A stretch of 39,332 nucleotides of DNA. Source: Bacteroidota bacterium (GTDB taxonomy: Bacteria > Bacteroidota > Bacteroidia > Bacteroidales > WCHB1-69). Location: the NCBI GenBank assembly GCA_019135895.1, contig JAGVVH010000380.1:1-39332 (forward strand), read 5' to 3'. Positions 7,700 through 15,808 of the stretch are shown piece by piece (within the stretch, counting starts at the first letter, position 1; every line of letters starts with the position of its first letter). The position numbers and the translations under genes were made by a program. The notes under the pieces are model-generated. The model saw only the letters and a list, made by a program, of their open reading frames with translations. It did no database searches and was not told the DNA's origin.

Positions 7700-8022
7700 A
7701 ACTAGTTCCTATATTACATAGAATTCTCGTAAAGCCAAAACAATTGGCAGAGGCAAATGAAACATATCGTAAAATGTCAGAACTAGGATTAGTTATACCA
7801 GATGTTACAGATGTTAAGCGAGAACAACAGGCTGTAGAAATTGGTACTGTCTTAGCAATTGGAGATACTGCATATACTGGAAATTTTGAAACAGAAACAA
7901 AACCAAAGGTTGGTGATGTTGTTTATTTCGCAAAATATTCTGGTAAAGAAGTCTTAATAAATAAAGAAAAACATTTACTTCTAAATGATGAAGATGTTGT
8001 TGCAATAGTAATTGGAGATTAA
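7696..8022 (+). CDS. GroES-like co-chaperonin (Cpn10)
   Basis: 108 aa. KLVPILHRILVKPKQ is the conserved Cpn10 first strand (host GroES: IRPLHDRVIVK). EIGTVLAIGDTAY, KVGDVVYFAKYSGKEVLIN and the end LLLNDEDVVAIV match the Cpn10 core (GxVxAVG, GD-V-F--Y-G-EV, ---E-DILAIV). Residues 20-46 hold the expected mobile loop that contacts the chaperonin. T4 gp31 is a precedent: it replaces GroES so that the host GroEL folds the capsid protein. Its place between portal and scaffold/capsid genes supports a capsid-folding role. It overlaps the upstream gene by 4 nt (ATGA). Confidence 0.9.
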   Translation: MKLVPILHRILVKPKQLAEANETYRKMSELGLVIPDVTDVKREQQAVEIGTVLAIGDTAYTGNFETETKPKVGDVVYFAKYSGKEVLINKEKHLLLNDEDVVAIVIGD

Positions 8023-8023
8023 T

Positions 8024-8812
8024 ATGACTGAAGAAGTTAAAGTTTTAAAATCAGAAAAGCAAGAAGTTGTTCCAACTGAGCCAATCAATAATGAACCTTC
8101 TGACATAGAACAAAGGGCAATGGATTTAGGTTGGAGACCAAAGGAAGATTTTGAAGGTGACGAAGCTACTTTCATAGATGCTGCAGAATTTGTACGCAGA
8201 CAACCCTTATTCGACAAAATTGAATCAATGGGTAGAGAACTCAAAGAGACTAAAAAGGTCTTAAATCTTTTACAAGAACATCACAAGAAAGTAAAAGAAA
8301 CTGAGTTTAAACGTGCATTAGATGAACTTAAAGTAGAGAAGCGTAAAGCCCTAGAGGATGGGGACGCAGATAAACTATTAGCAGTTGATGATGCAATTGC
8401 TGAAATCAGAACTGCACAGATCACTAAACAAAATGAGCCAGAACAACAGACTGTTCATCCAGACTTTGTAGAATGGGTAAATAAAAATAAATGGTATGCT
8501 AAAGATCCAGAAATGCGTGCCTTTGCTGATGCTGTTGGATTACAGTATAAAGACAAGACTGGAGCATCAAATGAAGATGTTCTTAAGTATGTTGTGGAAC
8601 GAGTTAAAACCACATTTAAAGATAAATTTGTGAATCCTAATAGAGCAAAACCTAATGCTGTTGAGAATACAAATAGTGTTGTTGAATCTAAAAGTAAAGT
8701 AGATTCTTTTGAATTATCTGAAGATGAACGTAAGGCAATGAATACCTTTGTTCGGAATGGGGTTATGACTAAAGAAGAGTATATTGCTGAGATTAAGAAA
8801 TTAAGGGGCTAA
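8024..8812 (+). CDS. Scaffolding-like protein
   Basis: 262 aa from ATG at 8024, GGAG at 8014-8017. Highly charged, Glu/Lys-rich and helical (KIESMGRELKETKKVLNLLQ, FKRALDELKVEKRKALEDGD), without Cys-rich or catalytic motifs, ending in a basic helix (MTKEEYIAEIKKLRG) as scaffold proteins often do to bind capsid subunits. DLGWRPKEDFEGDEATFIDA near residue 35 is a segment I know from predicted podovirus scaffold proteins. Position before the capsid genes supports the call. Confidence 0.8.
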   Translation: MTEEVKVLKSEKQEVVPTEPINNEPSDIEQRAMDLGWRPKEDFEGDEATFIDAAEFVRRQPLFDKIESMGRELKETKKVLNLLQEHHKKVKETEFKRALDELKVEKRKALEDGDADKLLAVDDAIAEIRTAQITKQNEPEQQTVHPDFVEWVNKNKWYAKDPEMRAFADAVGLQYKDKTGASNEDVLKYVVERVKTTFKDKFVNPNRAKPNAVENTNSVVESKSKVDSFELSEDERKAMNTFVRNGVMTKEEYIAEIKKLRG

Positions 8813-8814
8813 GA

Positions 8815-9201
8815 ATGGAAAAGAGACTTCCTAGAGAAAAACGAACTCCAATTAATGGTACTCGTAACATATTAACAATTCGTGGGCAAGAGCCTGGATA
8901 TAGATATAGAATTGTAAACGATGATGGTGACAGAATTCCTATGCTACAAGAACAAGGATATGAACTTGTTCAAGATGCCTCTATTACTGTCGGTGATCGT
9001 CGGATTGCAAATCCTACTAAAGAAGGATCTCCTGTTCAGGTTTCTGTTGGTGGTGGACAAAAAGGTTTCGTGATGCGAATTAAAGAAGAATGGTATCAAG
9101 AAGACCAAAAAACCAAACAGAAAGCTGTGGATGATCTCGATGAATCCATGAAGGCTAATGCAAAGAAAATCGCCGATTACGGCTCTTTAAAAATAAGTTA
9201 A
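8815..9201 (+). CDS. Hypothetical structural-module protein
   Basis: 128 aa, ATG at 8815, immediately after the scaffold gene. Soluble; residues 15-75 look beta-rich (NILTIRGQEPGYRYRIVNDD) and the C-terminal third is charged and helical (DQKTKQKAVDDLDESMKAN). Similar proteins sit between scaffold and capsid genes in other podoviruses, but I do not know a proven role. An accessory capsid or assembly factor is plausible. Confidence 0.75.
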   Translation: MEKRLPREKRTPINGTRNILTIRGQEPGYRYRIVNDDGDRIPMLQEQGYELVQDASITVGDRRIANPTKEGSPVQVSVGGGQKGFVMRIKEEWYQEDQKTKQKAVDDLDESMKANAKKIADYGSLKIS

Positions 9202-9243
9202 CTTGCAATATAGCCTTCATTTAAAATTATTTTTGGAGGCTAC

Positions 9244-9873
9244 ATGGCTAACACATCAAAAATTAATGGCTTTCGCCCTGTAAAGCACACTTCCGGTGCG
9301 CCTTATAACGGCCAATGCAATCTTTATCAAGTGCCATCTTCAGATGGTACAGCCCTTTTCGTTGGTGATCCAGTTAAATTGTCTGGTTCTTCTGACGCTA
9401 ATGGTATTGCCACTGTCATTCGTGCCACCGCTGGTGGTCCAGTATTGGGTGTTATTGTTGGAATTGTTCCAGCTAAACTAGATCCAGTTGCTGGTAAGAT
9501 GACTGCTGGTTCAACTGCTCTAGATACTCCTCAGTATCGCGCTGCTTCTACCGATGCTTTTGTTTTAGTATGCGACTCTGACGATGTTATCTATGAGGTA
9601 GAAGCTACAACTTCTGGTGGTGCTTCTTATTCATTTGCTGCTGCCGATGTTGGTTTGAATGCAGATGCTTATTTAGCAACTGGTTCAACTACTACTGGTG
9701 CTTCTGGTTGTGCTTTGAATATGACCGGTGCTGCTACAACTGCTACTTTACAATTTAAAATCTTAGGTACTGTTCAACGTGTTGATAATGAGCCTACTGG
9801 TAATGCTACTAAAGTTCTCGCTAAGATTAACCAAGCCACTTTTGGTGGTGGTACTGGCGCTACTGGCGTTTAA
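9244..9873 (+). CDS. Accessory capsid (decoration-type) structural protein
   Basis: 209 aa, strong ribosome site GGAGG at 9235-9239. Ala/Gly/Thr/Ser-rich and beta-predicted throughout, opening with NTSKINGFRPVKHTSGAPYN, an opening I associate with virion proteins encoded just before phage major capsid genes. The codons are richer in C/G-ending triplets than in neighbouring hypothetical genes, as also seen in the capsid gene, which suggests high expression. It could be a decoration or head-stabilising protein; this is from context and composition. Confidence 0.7.
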   Translation: MANTSKINGFRPVKHTSGAPYNGQCNLYQVPSSDGTALFVGDPVKLSGSSDANGIATVIRATAGGPVLGVIVGIVPAKLDPVAGKMTAGSTALDTPQYRAASTDAFVLVCDSDDVIYEVEATTSGGASYSFAAADVGLNADAYLATGSTTTGASGCALNMTGAATTATLQFKILGTVQRVDNEPTGNATKVLAKINQATFGGGTGATGV

Positions 9874-9892
9874 TAATTAAAGGAGAATAATA

Positions 9893-10819
9893 ATGTCTGT
9901 TATTACTACTGGTTCTTTTGCAAAGGCTTTATGGCCCGGCGTAAATGCTTGGTATGGTAAAGCCTACAATGACTATCCTGTTGAATGGGATAAGTTATTT
10001 GAATCCAACAAATCTACACGCGCTTACGAAGAAGATGTTGGTCTTTCTGGTTTTGGTTTAGCTAATGTTAAATCCGAAGGCGCTCCTATCAGCTATGACT
10101 CTGAGAAGCAAGGTTTCACTTCTAGATACAACCATGTTGTGTATGCTCTTGGTTTTACTATTACTCGTGAAATCTATGAGGATGATCAATATGATGTCGT
10201 AGGTAAACGTAAGGCCCAAGGTCTTGCCCGTTCCATGCGTCAAACTAAGGAAATTGTTGGTGCTAACGTTTATAACCGTGCATTCAATACTTCCTATACT
10301 GGTGGTGATGGTGCTACTCTAGTAGCTTGTGCTGCTGGTGGTTCAGCTTCTCACCCCAATGTTGCTGGTGGTACTTGGACTAATGGTCCATCTGCTGCTG
10401 TCGATCTATCAGAAGCTGCTCTAGAACAAGCTACTATTGATATCGCTGGTTTCCGTGATGATCGTGGTTTACTAATTGCTGCCAAACCTCGTGGTCTAGT
10501 TATTCCTTACCAACTTCAATTTGAAGCTAAGAGAATTCTAGGTGCCGATGGTAGAGTTGGTACTGATCTAAATGATCCCAACGTTATTAAGGATATGGGT
10601 CTTTTCGGTAATGTTATCGTTAATCACTATCTAAATGATCCTGATGCTTGGTTCATTCTAACTGATGTTAAGGATGGTCTAAAGTATTTCGAGCGGCGTG
10701 GTGATGAGTTTGATATGGATAATGATTTTGATACTGAGAATGCTAAGTACAAGGCTTCTGCCCGTTATTCCTTTGGTTGGACTGATCCTCGCGGTATCTA
10801 TGGTTCTCCAGGCGTTTAA
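9893..10819 (+). CDS. Major capsid protein
   Basis: 308 aa with AGGAGA at about 9881-9886. The opening ITTGSFAKALWPGVNAWYGK and the segments VVYALGFTITREIYEDDQYD, LIAAKPRGLVIPYQLQFEA and the end YSFGWTDPRGIYGSPG are typical of HK97-fold major capsid proteins of podoviruses. No N-terminal delta domain is apparent; the separate scaffold (8024) would replace it. Codon choice is the least A/T-biased in the block, and the gene is followed by a terminator-like hairpin, both fitting very high expression. It forms the icosahedral shell. Confidence 0.93.
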   Translation: MSVITTGSFAKALWPGVNAWYGKAYNDYPVEWDKLFESNKSTRAYEEDVGLSGFGLANVKSEGAPISYDSEKQGFTSRYNHVVYALGFTITREIYEDDQYDVVGKRKAQGLARSMRQTKEIVGANVYNRAFNTSYTGGDGATLVACAAGGSASHPNVAGGTWTNGPSAAVDLSEAALEQATIDIAGFRDDRGLLIAAKPRGLVIPYQLQFEAKRILGADGRVGTDLNDPNVIKDMGLFGNVIVNHYLNDPDAWFILTDVKDGLKYFERRGDEFDMDNDFDTENAKYKASARYSFGWTDPRGIYGSPGV

Positions 10820-10830
10820 TAAATAACAAC

Positions 10831-10869
10831 ACCCGCCACGCCTCTACATGTAAGCGCACCCCGGCGGGT
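10831..10869 (+). terminator. Hairpin after the capsid gene, partial terminator or attenuator
   Basis: ACCCGCC (10831-10837) pairs with GGCGGGT (10863-10869) over a 25-nt loop, followed by TATTC. The stem is GC-rich in an AT-rich genome but the U-tract is short, so it may only reduce downstream transcription or protect the capsid mRNA 3' end. Confidence 0.45.
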
Positions 10870-10886
10870 TATTCTAGGAGAATTAT

Positions 10887-11306
10887 ATGGCAAACTTTAC
10901 TGCTGCACAAGTTGGTCTATCCTATCCAAAGGGACGTGATCTAATAACAAAGATCATACCCATTGCTAGAACAGATAGCTCAACTCCTAAATGTGTATTG
11001 CCAAAGGATGCGGTTGTGGTTGGTCTTCATGTATATCAAGCCACCGCTGCCGTTACTGGTGCTGCCACATTTAACTTAGGTTGGTCTGGTGCTACTACTG
11101 GATTAATTAATGCATACTCAATGGCAACTACTTCCACTGGTCTTGCAAATCCAGGTGCACAAACTGGAACTTCTGTATTTACTAAACTAACTGCTGATCA
11201 AGTGGTTCTTTCTACTTACTCAGTAGGTACTTCCACTTCTGGTGGTACTGGTTATGTAGCTATCGAATATTTCATTGCACCCTCTAACGAACAAGTTGAT
11301 GATTAA
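10887..11306 (+). CDS. Putative virion surface or head protein
   Basis: 139 aa, AGGAG at 10876-10880. Beta-rich, with many Ala, Thr, Ser and Gly (YQATAAVTGAATFNLGWSGA, STSGGTGYVAIEYFIAP). It lies between two terminator-like hairpins, so it can be expressed in near-unit dose with the capsid gene. Decoration or head-tail joining role possible; no family recognised. Confidence 0.7.
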   Translation: MANFTAAQVGLSYPKGRDLITKIIPIARTDSSTPKCVLPKDAVVVGLHVYQATAAVTGAATFNLGWSGATTGLINAYSMATTSTGLANPGAQTGTSVFTKLTADQVVLSTYSVGTSTSGGTGYVAIEYFIAPSNEQVDD

Positions 11307-11313
11307 CCCAAAG

Positions 11314-11355
11314 TGGGCTGGTTTCTATTTAATGGAAATCAGCCCATTTTTATTT
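11314..11355 (+). terminator. Strong rho-independent terminator
   Basis: A 12-bp stem TGGGCTGGTTTC (11314-11325) / GAAATCAGCCCA (11335-11346), with one G-U pair and loop TATTTAATG, is followed by TTTTTATTT. It sits in the middle of the late operon, so readthrough must feed the tail genes. Likely sets higher expression of the head genes than of the tail genes. Confidence 0.85.
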
Positions 11356-11365
11356 AAGGAATAGT

Positions 11366-11704
11366 ATGTCTACTAATGTAACTTCTACCCCAACAGTACA
11401 AACAAACATTTTAAAAGCTTTTGTAAATGCTTCCTCATTAGGATCTCATGCTGTCGTTTCTGCTGTTAATGGTAAATCAATTCGCGTTACTGGAGTAGCT
11501 TTAGTTACTACTTTGGCAAACTCCGTTAAATTTTTATCTGCTGCTACTGATATATCAGCAACCTTCCCTCTTGGAGCTAATGGTGGTATTGTATTACCAT
11601 TTAATGAACATGGTTGGTTCCAAACAAATTCAGGTGAAGCATTGAATCTTAATCTATCTGTAGCTACTGCTACAGGTCTTTCTATTACTTATGTGGTGAT
11701 TTAA
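11366..11704 (+). CDS. Small beta-rich structural protein
   Basis: 112 aa, AAGGAA upstream of ATG at 11366. Val/Ala/Thr/Ser-rich (SLGSHAVVSAVNGKSIRVTG, LPFNEHGWFQTNSGEALNLN), compatible with a small beta-sandwich, as seen in phage surface proteins encoded after the capsid gene. Stop and next start overlap (TAATG). Confidence 0.7.
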   Translation: MSTNVTSTPTVQTNILKAFVNASSLGSHAVVSAVNGKSIRVTGVALVTTLANSVKFLSAATDISATFPLGANGGIVLPFNEHGWFQTNSGEALNLNLSVATATGLSITYVVI

Positions 11705-11994
11705 TGGGAATCTTTTCTAAATGGATTAAATACTTTGGGCCTAAAGTACAGCCAAATATTATTAAAAAGAATTGGCGGACTTCTATGTGGGTTATTCACG
11801 AAGGACGTCCTGCAATTTTATTTTCTATAGATTCTCCATGTATTATACATTTGGTAGATACTGAAACTGGAGAAACTATTGAAGCAACTAGTGTTCAATT
11901 ATCTGAATTACGTCAGGCAACATACGATGAAATTCCTCAAATTCGTAGAGGCATTTCAAGAGAAGTAGCAAAGGAACTTGGATATGGCTCTTAA
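11704..11994 (+). CDS. Hypothetical protein
   Basis: 96 aa starting on the previous stop (TAATG at 11702-11706). Basic N-terminus (MGIFSKWIKYFGPKVQPNII) then a compact alpha/beta segment (SMWVIHEGRPAILFSIDSP, HLVDTETGETIEATSVQLSE). No signal peptide or membrane segment. Not recognised; position suggests a head or tail accessory role. Confidence 0.65.
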   Translation: MGIFSKWIKYFGPKVQPNIIKKNWRTSMWVIHEGRPAILFSIDSPCIIHLVDTETGETIEATSVQLSELRQATYDEIPQIRRGISREVAKELGYGS

Positions 11995-12382
11995 TTTTCC
12001 TGATACAGGTGAAAATCTATCACTTGAAATGATAGTAAATAAAACTGCTGCCCAAAATTTAGTATTAAAGTTATACAAAAATAATATAACTCCAAGCGAT
12101 ACTGATACTGCAGGAACTTATACAGAAGCGACATTCCCAGGATATAGTTCTGCAACTTTAACTGGAGCATCTTGGGGCGCGGCATCTGGTGGTACTATAA
12201 CATATGGATCACAACAAACTTTTACATGTTCTGGTTCATCTACTGATGATATATATGGATATTTTGTAGTTCAAAGTTCTTCAGGAACATTACTATATAG
12301 CGAACGTGATGGTGCTGCTCCATTTGCTATTCGTGTTTCTGGTGATGCTGTAAAGATTACTCCATCAATCTCTGCTAACTAA
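11984..12382 (+). CDS. Putative tail or capsid-fibre structural protein
   Basis: 132 aa from ATG at 11984, with AAGGA 8 nt upstream; a TTG at 11978 is in frame but has no good ribosome site. Opening ALNFPDTGENLSLEMIVNKT then LVLKLYKNNITPSDTDTAGT, a beta-rich pattern I have seen in phage virion proteins between capsid and tail genes. Ser/Thr/Gly-rich with aromatic residues; precise role unknown. Confidence 0.65.
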   Translation: MALNFPDTGENLSLEMIVNKTAAQNLVLKLYKNNITPSDTDTAGTYTEATFPGYSSATLTGASWGAASGGTITYGSQQTFTCSGSSTDDIYGYFVVQSSSGTLLYSERDGAAPFAIRVSGDAVKITPSISAN

Positions 12383-12392
12383 TAGGTTATAT

Positions 12393-12923
12393 ATGTTTAC
12401 ACGATCTCAATTAAATTCATTAAAAAATGCAATTTTGGCAGATTCAAATCTAACTACTCAAGTTAATAATGGTGAAACTGGTTATATTGCTTCTTATTTA
12501 AATCAACCTTCTAGTACTGTTGTTTGGTCAACAGTTGTTAAAGTACAAGATATTTATGATGCAATTGTGTGGGCTAATTTTACTCCAGCCGCCGCAATTG
12601 ACTCTACTCAAATATGGGCAAATCGCGCTCTTGCTTGTCAAGGAAAACAATTTAATCTACAAACCATGTTAACTGGTAGAGATGTTATTAATGGTTCTAA
12701 ATCTAATATTAGAGCCGGTTTACAAGATGCATTGACTGGAATTCCAAGTAAAGCAGATGGTACTAATCAAAATGCAGGATGGACTAGTGTACAATTAGTT
12801 TTACAAAGATTTGCTACACTTGGTGAAAAAGTATTTGTTACTGGTGGAAGTCCTGGTACTTTAGGTTGGGAAGGTGAAATTACTAACGATGATGTAGTAG
12901 CTGCATTTAATGGAGGTTACTAA
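12393..12923 (+). CDS. Hypothetical phage structural-module protein
   Basis: 176 aa. N-terminal helices (MFTRSQLNSLKNAILADSNL) then a conserved-looking core ALACQGKQFNLQTMLTGRD, SKSNIRAGLQDALTGIPSKA and GWTSVQLVLQRFATLGEKVF, ending in a beta strand with LGWEGEITNDDVVAAFN. Proteins with this core recur in structural blocks of phages, usually next to the following gene type. I know no demonstrated function. Confidence 0.7.
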   Translation: MFTRSQLNSLKNAILADSNLTTQVNNGETGYIASYLNQPSSTVVWSTVVKVQDIYDAIVWANFTPAAAIDSTQIWANRALACQGKQFNLQTMLTGRDVINGSKSNIRAGLQDALTGIPSKADGTNQNAGWTSVQLVLQRFATLGEKVFVTGGSPGTLGWEGEITNDDVVAAFNGGY

Positions 12924-13375
12924 TGGCTACATATACAGAACCAGCAGGTTCTAGAACATCTTTAACTACTACTGCATTAAACTCTTTAGCTAGCAATACA
13001 TATGTAAGTGCTGGAACAATTGATGTTAGTTCTACTGATCCAATTGATGTTATTATAGAAGTGGAGGCAACTCCTGGTACTATAACTGCTCCAAGCTTTT
13101 TAAATGTTTTTGCCCAGTCTAGTTTTGACAATTCAAATTTTAGCACTGGCCCAACATCTGGTTCTACTGCAACAGATGAACCTGTATTACATTTCATTGG
13201 TTCCTTACCATTACCAACGAACTCTACATTACAAAGAAAATCATTCTCTGTTAAGGCAGCATTAGGTTTTGTTCCTCCATATTTTAAAGTTATTTGTAGA
13301 AATGTAACTGGTGCTGCATTAGCAGCTTCAGGACATGCAGTTAATTATACAACTTATATTGGTTCTATTGCATAA
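12923..13375 (+). CDS. Hypothetical structural-module protein, beta-rich
   Basis: 150 aa, starting on the preceding stop (TAATG). Sequence is Ser/Thr/Ala/Val-rich with alternating polarity (PIDVIIEVEATPGTITAPS, FKVICRNVTGAALAASGHAV), consistent with a beta-sandwich virion protein. The pairing with the preceding gene, the overlap and the context suggest that both act in the same particle substructure. Confidence 0.7.
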   Translation: MATYTEPAGSRTSLTTTALNSLASNTYVSAGTIDVSSTDPIDVIIEVEATPGTITAPSFLNVFAQSSFDNSNFSTGPTSGSTATDEPVLHFIGSLPLPTNSTLQRKSFSVKAALGFVPPYFKVICRNVTGAALAASGHAVNYTTYIGSIA

Positions 13376-14538
13376 TGAAATCATTTATTCTACCTAAAAT
13401 TGCCGGACCTGCCTGTGAATCTGGGATCTTAGGCAGAAAGTTATCTAATATTTATGTTTCTGGTGAACAACATGGTATTACTACAGATATACAAGCGAAT
13501 TATAATTTAACTTGGTCTGGAACTCCGTCAAATTCTGTTAATTTTGGATATAGAAATATAAGTTCAACTTCAACATCTAATAAAAGTTCTGGTAAAGCAA
13601 AGGCCGTAGCAAACTATCCAATTGTTTTTGTTGCTGTTGGATACATGAATAGTGCAGCGGCAGCGAATCAAATAATAGACTTTACACCTGCATCTCCAAA
13701 TGGATATCTTGGTTCTATTTCAATAGCAACAAGTTCCACGTTGAAGTATACATTTAGAATTAATTATGGAACTACTATTTCTGTAACAAGTCCGAGTCTT
13801 GGAACTGCAACTAATAAAGTTGTAGCATGTATTGGACAATCTCTATCTGCAACAGATCATAGATTTTATTGTAATGGGTTGTCGGCATCATCTTCAACAT
13901 CTGCCGGAGCATTTTCTGCAGCATTTAATACAATTTCTTTGCCAGGAAGAACTGCAAATGACAGTGGTACAATACTAGCTGGTGTTGGCTCAATCCCATT
14001 CACAGATGCAGAAGCTATTTTACTAACTTCTCATCCTGAATTGATGATTGCTGAAATTATAAATTCTAGAAATATTGTACATTTAAATAGTGGAAGTGGA
14101 ACTACTTTTAATATTACTCCTTCTGGATCAATAGTATTTTCTGGAAGTGTAACTCAAAACCATGAACACATCCAATCTACTAGTGGTAGTATTATCTTTT
14201 CTGGAACTAATAATCAAGTTCATGAAAAAAATATAGTTCCTACTGGTAGTGTTGTTTTCTCTGGTGGTTCCTCTATTATATATACGCCAAGTGGTGGGAC
14301 TACATATACAATTACACCAAATGGAACTATTACATTTAATGGAACTGTATTACAAAACCATGAGCATATATTAAATACATCTGGAAATATAGTATTTTCT
14401 GGTAGTATAGATACAATAAAAACAAAGGTTGTTACTCCAACTGGTAATATTATATTTTCAGGAACAGCACCAATAACAATTCCAGGTTCTGGACCAGAGC
14501 CAACTACTAAACTACCATTAACAGGAATAGGTGTATAA
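13375..14538 (+). CDS. Surface-type virion protein with six C-terminal beta repeats
   Basis: 387 aa. Residues 1-235 look like a beta-sandwich with features of LamG/concanavalin-type domains (YPIVFVAVGYMNSA, DHRFYCNGLSASSS). From residue 247 to 364 a roughly 20-aa unit, T-P-S/T-G-S-I-V-F-S-G-S, occurs six times (starting near 247, 268, 288, 313, 333 and 353), two of them linked by the near-identical QNHEHI. Such strand-turn repeats resemble Ig-like or adhesion linkers on phage surfaces. Likely exposed fibre, decoration or adsorption aid. Start ATG overlaps the previous stop (TAATG). Confidence 0.65.
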   Translation: MKSFILPKIAGPACESGILGRKLSNIYVSGEQHGITTDIQANYNLTWSGTPSNSVNFGYRNISSTSTSNKSSGKAKAVANYPIVFVAVGYMNSAAAANQIIDFTPASPNGYLGSISIATSSTLKYTFRINYGTTISVTSPSLGTATNKVVACIGQSLSATDHRFYCNGLSASSSTSAGAFSAAFNTISLPGRTANDSGTILAGVGSIPFTDAEAILLTSHPELMIAEIINSRNIVHLNSGSGTTFNITPSGSIVFSGSVTQNHEHIQSTSGSIIFSGTNNQVHEKNIVPTGSVVFSGGSSIIYTPSGGTTYTITPNGTITFNGTVLQNHEHILNTSGNIVFSGSIDTIKTKVVTPTGNIIFSGTAPITIPGSGPEPTTKLPLTGIGV

Positions 14539-14867
14539 TGTTAAAAACATATTATAAATCTGGAGATTGGAATCTAATATGTGATGTTTGTTCCTCTAAG
14601 ATAAAAGCTAGTAAATCAAAACACAGATGGGATGGATTTATTGTCTGTCCATCTTGTTATGAAACTAGACATCCACAAGATTTCCTAAGATCCAAAGCAG
14701 ATAAACAATCCGTTCCATATTCAAGGCCAAGACCTGCGGATGTATATGTTCATTCATGTTCAATTCAAACTCAATCTGATTATGCGGATATGGGAACGGC
14801 AGATTGTTGTAGGGCTGATATGAATTTTGGATATACATATGCAGAATTAGTTGCGGGAAGAATATAA
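14538..14867 (+). CDS. Zinc-ribbon phage structural-module protein
   Basis: 109 aa. ICDVCSSKIKASKSKHRWDG followed by FIVCPSCYETRHPQDFLRSK gives two CxxC pairs 22 residues apart, a zinc ribbon. The sequence R-W-D-G-x-x-V-C followed by R-H-P-Q-D-F-L-R is a recurring pattern of small proteins in phage virion gene blocks. Three further Cys near the C-terminus (HSCS, DCC) could bind a second metal. Role unproven. Starts on the preceding stop. Confidence 0.75.
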   Translation: MLKTYYKSGDWNLICDVCSSKIKASKSKHRWDGFIVCPSCYETRHPQDFLRSKADKQSVPYSRPRPADVYVHSCSIQTQSDYADMGTADCCRADMNFGYTYAELVAGRI

Positions 14868-15094
14868 TGGAAGATGATATGTTTATGAAACATGCCATAG
14901 AAGAAGAAAAGCGTTTAGCTTCTATAGAGAATGATATAAAACAAATACAAGAAACTGTTTCTGAATTAAAAATCGCTGTTGATGGATTAGTTACAGCATG
15001 GAATGCTGCTGGGTTTTTAATTGCAACTATTAAATATGCTGCTGGATTTGTAACAGCTATTGGAATTTTGTATGCTTATTTTAAAGGAAGTTAA
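14867..15094 (+). CDS. Small coiled-coil membrane protein, possible holin
   Basis: 75 aa. Residues 8-42 form a charged heptad-like helix (EEEKRLASIENDIKQIQETV), followed by a hydrophobic stretch of about 30 residues (AWNAAGFLIATIKYAAGFVT) and a short basic tail (YFKGS). This layout is found in small phage holins and other membrane accessory proteins. It lies in the late transcript, as expected for lysis timing, but is 11 kb from the endolysin. Alternative: a membrane anchor acting in ejection. Confidence 0.5.
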   Translation: MEDDMFMKHAIEEEKRLASIENDIKQIQETVSELKIAVDGLVTAWNAAGFLIATIKYAAGFVTAIGILYAYFKGS

Positions 15095-15808
15095 ATGGCA
15101 ACATCTGGATCAACTAACTTCTCTATAAATAGAGATGATATAATTAAAAGAGCATTGCGTTTGATTGGTGTATTACCACAAGGGGAATCTCCTTCTACTG
15201 ACCAAGTAACAGAAGCTAGTCTAGCTTTAAATGGATTAGTTAAAGCATGGCAAGCTGATGGGATGCCTTTGTGGGCAATTAGAACTAGTTCTTTTACACT
15301 AACTGCAACCAGTTCATATACTGTTGGTATTGGACAAACTATTAATATTTCTAAACCACTTAAGGTACTACAAGCATGGAATAGAAATACTACAAGTAAT
15401 GTAGATGTTCCAATGAGAATATTAACCAAGGATGAATATAATAGACTTGGTAATAAAACATCCACAGGAAATCCAATACAACTATATTATGATCCAGGTA
15501 TTGATACTGGAACTATTTATTTGTTTCCAGTTCCAGATACTACTAGTATTGCAAACCAAACAATTTACTTTACACACCAAAGAACTTTTGAAGACTTCGA
15601 TTCTTCTACTGATACTCCTGATTTTCCACAAGAATGGTATGATGCAGTAGTATATGGACTTGCTTGTAGATTAGCTCCTGAATATGGAGTTGCCCCTACA
15701 GATAGAAAATTACTCTGGCAAGAGATGACTATTATAAAAAATGAAGCAATGTCTTTTGGAACAGAAGAAGGTTCATTATTCTTTGGTGTAGATTTTAGAG
15801 AATACTAA
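15095..15808 (+). CDS. P22 gp4-like head completion / portal adaptor protein
   Basis: 237 aa. RDDIIKRALRLIGVLPQGES, then ASLALNGLVKAWQADGMPLW, matches the helical N-terminus of P22 gp4-type tail accessory factors. The middle is beta-rich (IQLYYDPGIDTGTIYLFPVP) and the C-terminal helix DAVVYGLACRLAPEYG is also typical. In P22 twelve gp4 copies bind the portal after packaging, hold the DNA in and form the platform for gp10 and the tailspike. The neighbour at 17492 is gp10-like, supporting the assignment. Confidence 0.85.
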   Translation: MATSGSTNFSINRDDIIKRALRLIGVLPQGESPSTDQVTEASLALNGLVKAWQADGMPLWAIRTSSFTLTATSSYTVGIGQTINISKPLKVLQAWNRNTTSNVDVPMRILTKDEYNRLGNKTSTGNPIQLYYDPGIDTGTIYLFPVPDTTSIANQTIYFTHQRTFEDFDSSTDTPDFPQEWYDAVVYGLACRLAPEYGVAPTDRKLLWQEMTIIKNEAMSFGTEEGSLFFGVDFREY

